Both the position numbers and the translations under genes were made by a program. A DNA stretch of 64,000 bases, taken from the NCBI GenBank assembly GCA_030562195.1, contig CM060199.1, positions 11,428,338 through 11,492,337 on the forward strand. The letters are read 5' to 3'. The notes under the pieces are model-generated. The model was given only the letters and a program-made list of their open reading frames with translations. It made no database searches and was not told the DNA's origin. This DNA is from Nipponacmea schrenckii (taxonomy: Eukaryota > Mollusca > Gastropoda > Lottiidae). Below are positions 61,101-64,000 of this stretch, one piece after another. Every line of letters begins with the position of its first letter. Within the stretch, counting starts at the first letter, position 1.

Positions 61101-63115
61101 ATGTTGTTGGTGGTGTTTGTATAAAGATTAGACTTGTTATGTTACAAAATTAACAAAACTCTAGTTATTTTCTTCCTTATCATTTCAAAAACACTTGTAG
61201 GTAGTAGCAGTTTTTTTACATGGGTAGAGGGGTTGGCAGAGGAAAGGGTTTGGCTGAGGGCTTTAAGTTCTGCACTATTGGTCAGACATGCTTGTCAGGA
61301 TTGCTTAATTATCAGAAAATGACAACCTCTTTGACAATAGGAATAGGTCAAACAAAAAATGATTGATCACAGGTTAACGTTTTTCGGTATATCATTTGTA
61401 ATCTTCTCAGCAGATTTCATGAACATCCAGCAATTGAACACACTCATTGAAGGATTGACATCATAGTGAGCTGGTGCTAATCTGTGAAACAAGGAAAAAC
61501 AAAATAAACAGATGGTCTGTCAAAATTTTAATAAATAAGTTACCTCATCTATTGCAATAATTGTTTTTTGTCTGTTTTCTGTTGACAGTAATTCTATCAT
61601 CATTAAAGACAGATAGTTGAACCTTATCATCGACTAGTGACTTTTTCATAGACTTTTTAGTTTGAAAAAAAATTGGCTAATCAATTCATTAGGTAACATA
61701 ATTTCCTGCAAACCAACTGTGCCATCTTAAATTAAAACTTACCCAAAACATTTTATCTGTTTCTTATCAAAAATCAATTTAAGTTACATTTAAAAGTAAA
61801 TGTATAATTTATGACTGATCGAATTTCTTTTATATACAAATGTTATCATATTAAAATACATCATATTTGATAAAATTTGATACTTTGTTGAATTCTTAAC
61901 TATTTGAATACATAATCAGCAGACTGTATCACAATTCAACTTTGAATCATGTAAATATTACTTTTACATGTTGATAAAAGGCCTAATTTCAATTCTCAGT
62001 TTAAAAAAATAAATACCTTTGAATGGAATTAGACATTAAAACATTACAAATTCTTACCTTTACTTTCAGAATGTCCAGCTGATGTTAAGATGATCACTCG
62101 TCACCATGGCTACCACACAAGGACACCATCTTGTAGTCTGGGAATCTGTGGACCAATTTATGCTGTAGATCAAGTTCCTGAACACTTCCACGAGCTCTTT
62201 ATTTTACACGGTTACCGTCATCCTAAAAGTTCTTTCACACAGTGTGTGTTGAGTCTATTTGATGTAACAAATGAAACTTTAAATGCTTGGACTCACTTCT
62301 TGCCTGCTTTTTATTTTATTTGGATATTTTTCGGCTTGTCCCAGAACCTGAATTTCTGGAGTGATAGTTATACCTGGCCGTTGTTAGTGTATATGTTTGT
62401 ATGTTGTGTCTTCCCCTTCGCGAGTGCTATTGCACATACATTCAACACCATGTCCGAACATGCGCGACACATCTGCTTTTTTCTAGACTATTCTGCTTTG
62501 AGTCTTTTAAGTCTTGGTGTTGCTATTGCCTACCGAGCATATGCCTTCCCACAAGCCCTCAGGAATACCATATATGGAGATTGGTTTGTAACAGGAGCAG
62601 TAATTAATTCGTTACTATGTGTTTTAGTATCCTGTGAGACTAGATGTATGAAGGCAAGTGTATTAAGAAAAGTGTTGCGACTCGGAGCATTTGCATTACC
62701 ATATGTGTACGACAGCATTCCTATAGTATATCGCTTACTATTCTGCTCTAAAACTGAATGTGCCTTGACATCACATCCTCTATTAATGAGACAGTTTATA
62801 TTTGCATTTTTTTCTGCATTTTTATATGCGACTCACCTTCCAGAACGTCTGAGACCAGGTCAATTTGACATCATTGGACACAGCCATCAACTATTTCATA
62901 TTTCGTCAATTCTAGCCACAATGGACCAAATACAAGCTATGCTGGGAGATATGCAAGAACGCGCTGAAGAGCTTAAAACCACATGGGAATTCACCTCGCC
63001 AAATAGTAGTTTAAATATATTCGCAGCTGTTTTGATATTGAATACAATAATAATTTTTACATTTTCTATACGAAGGTTGCCATTAGCAACTAAATCTGAA
63101 GGTCGTTGCTGTTGA
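55153..63115 (+). CDS. Membrane progestin receptor (PAQR class II)
   Basis: Two coding exons, 55153-55288 and 62070-63115, joined in phase to 393 residues with a 6.8-kb intron. Progestin and adipoQ receptors are seven- or eight-pass membrane proteins; class II members respond to progestins and may act as ceramidases. Family marks: VPEHFHELFILHGYR (about 81-95), NETLNAWTHFLP (113-124), then hydrophobic segments at about 123-136, 149-169, 180-200, 216-233, 285-300 and 360-378. The putative zinc site is H168 (AIAHTF), D185 (LDYSALS), and H318 and H322 (GHSHQLFH). The N-terminal 45 residues in exon 1 are hydrophilic. The C-terminus ends in Cys-rich GRCC. Which of PAQR5 to PAQR9 it corresponds to cannot be decided here. 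Confidence 0.9.
55336..55610 (+). mobile_element. tRNA-derived SINE, diverged copy
   Basis: Shares with the reverse complement of 41944-42257 the words GTCCAGGGTTCA, GACTGACATGGA, CTGCTGTCCT, GCACACTGCATGG and CTGTCTTCATTA in order, ending in TTCATTTTCATTTC. Its tRNA head is badly decayed. It starts about 50 bases into the PAQR intron. Confidence 0.75.
56838..57282. mobile_element. Pearl-like element in the PAQR intron
   Basis: GATAGCTTGCCAGGCAAGG at the left, ACATACGCCCACTGGCAGC, two cores, GAACGGACCGACAGGGCG, then a terminal hairpin TACGCCCTTACTTACGTGTG with GGGCGTATA at the right. Confidence 0.85.
57283..57739. repeat. Second right half of the pearl-like element
   Basis: Two further cores, then a second, nearly identical copy of the terminal 80 bases (57195-57282 matches 57658-57739), so the right end is duplicated in tandem with extra cores between. 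Confidence 0.8.
57740..62069 (+). other. Remaining PAQR intron
   Basis: AT-rich intronic DNA. A short frame at 61134-61322 has no motif. I see no internal gene, RNA or complete transposon. Confidence 0.5.
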
Positions 63116-64000
63116 CAACCTGATTATATTTTATAAGGATATATTTTTTATATATTTATAGTTTGTTATATATTTAGAACTTTGTCGATAGTGTAAGGGG
63201 GAGTAACTGCCTTTCTTATTGCACTGCATATAAGGCTGCACTCATATGAATCTATTATTGAGTTAAGTTATATATATTTATAATGATATACAAACTATGA
63301 TCTGAAATTATTTATAACAGAACATTTCTATGAGTTATTATGTAACCATCTGGTCCTCAACCACATTAATTTCTTCAACTGTCTGCCTTGAGAAGCAAGA
63401 ATTTGAGCTGATTTGCAAGATCTTATGAGCCAAGTAACTAAAACCATATTTTTAACACCTTCAGGGTTTGGCTCTATTAGAAGAACAGGTAAACAAATAA
63501 GAGCCAGTTTATTTAATTTTGGAAAAAAACCCCTTCCCCAGAAAAATATAATTTTTAAACGGGGTTTAAATATGGTTTTCCCCCAATATCAAGGAAAACC
63601 AATCCATCTTATTTTTGCTGTATATATAACTTTGCAACAATTATTCTTTTACCGAGGGAAAAAATTAACAATTCTAATAGTCATTTTATTATGGAATGAA
63701 ATATAACAATTCTAATTCAGTTCAAATATAATAGTCTTTTGAAAATGGTTCTGTTTCCTTTAGGTTTTTTTAAAAATTTAAAATTGTACATGCTTTTTGA
63801 TAAAATCTTGTTCATAAAATGATATATATTCCATAATAGTTATTCCCCAATCTATTGGCTTCACTCCGCTGACTGTTTAAACCCTAAAATTTAAATTTCT
63901 TAGTTATTAATTGCATTTTGGGTTCCAAAATGTTTTATCAGCTTTTAACTAAAATTGTTGTTATTGTCAGCCTTTAAAGGGTAAATTTGTTATTTATTTC
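63116..64000 (+). other. PAQR 3' region
   Basis: AT-rich, presumably 3' UTR and flank. I found no clear AATAAA close to the stop. An open frame at 63413-63706 (97 codons) is lysine- and phenylalanine-rich and resembles no known family. Confidence 0.4.

Noticed and set aside
63413..63706. 97-codon frame after the PAQR stop
   Set aside because: Low-complexity Lys/Phe/Ile content typical of random AT-rich sequence; no motif.

Overview
The window is AT-rich animal nuclear DNA with spliced genes (canonical GT/AG introns) and many nested transposable elements. Repeats resembling the 'pearl' elements described from bivalves (about 160-bp tandem cores plus an ACGG/GACG microsatellite), a tRNA-derived SINE, BEL/Pao and Gypsy retrotransposons and the three host genes together suggest a lophotrochozoan, most likely a mollusc. 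The species cannot be named from sequence alone.

Layout. 1-1228: tandem and inverted repeats. 1229-7332: an old BEL/Pao element on the minus strand, with both LTRs recognisable, broken pol, and two separate TTAA-target insertions (1650-2579 in the left LTR, 4080-5423 in RNase H). 8225-10200: a second, unrelated BEL/Pao on the plus strand that has lost its RT. 11090-12327: pearl-like element. 12437-13908: Mutator-like element with long terminal inverted repeats and a 9-10-bp target duplication. 14-18 kb: hairpins, a 30-bp minisatellite and no convincing gene. 18079-19584: TA-flanked element. 19861-26035: a 38-bp minisatellite split by a young Gypsy element (20085-24886) with identical LTRs. 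28390-30318: a diverged direct duplication. 30319-32290: more of the 38-bp minisatellite, split by a 537-bp TA-target element.

The right half holds the host genes. A METTL27-like methyltransferase (34367-36262, plus, five coding exons, 224 aa) is tail-to-tail with the condensin II subunit gene NCAPG2 (53235-38141, minus, 28 coding exons, 1225 aa, every exon junction in phase). NCAPG2 is head-to-head with a membrane progestin receptor (PAQR class II; 55153-63115, plus, two coding exons, 393 aa, 6.8-kb intron). The 1.9 kb between the last two start codons probably holds a divergent promoter with CCAAT, CRE-like and duplicated ETS-like sites.

The most notable signals are the datable insertion order (one insertion even has an empty-site copy elsewhere in the window), pearl-like elements that fill almost the whole of two NCAPG2 introns, a TA-target element carrying an inverted piece of the minisatellite it sits in plus a 40-bp perfect palindrome, and a 52-bp palindrome arm reused at an internal deletion junction of the second BEL element. 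I found no CRISPR array, operon or prokaryote-like gene, and I cannot claim a new functional system.
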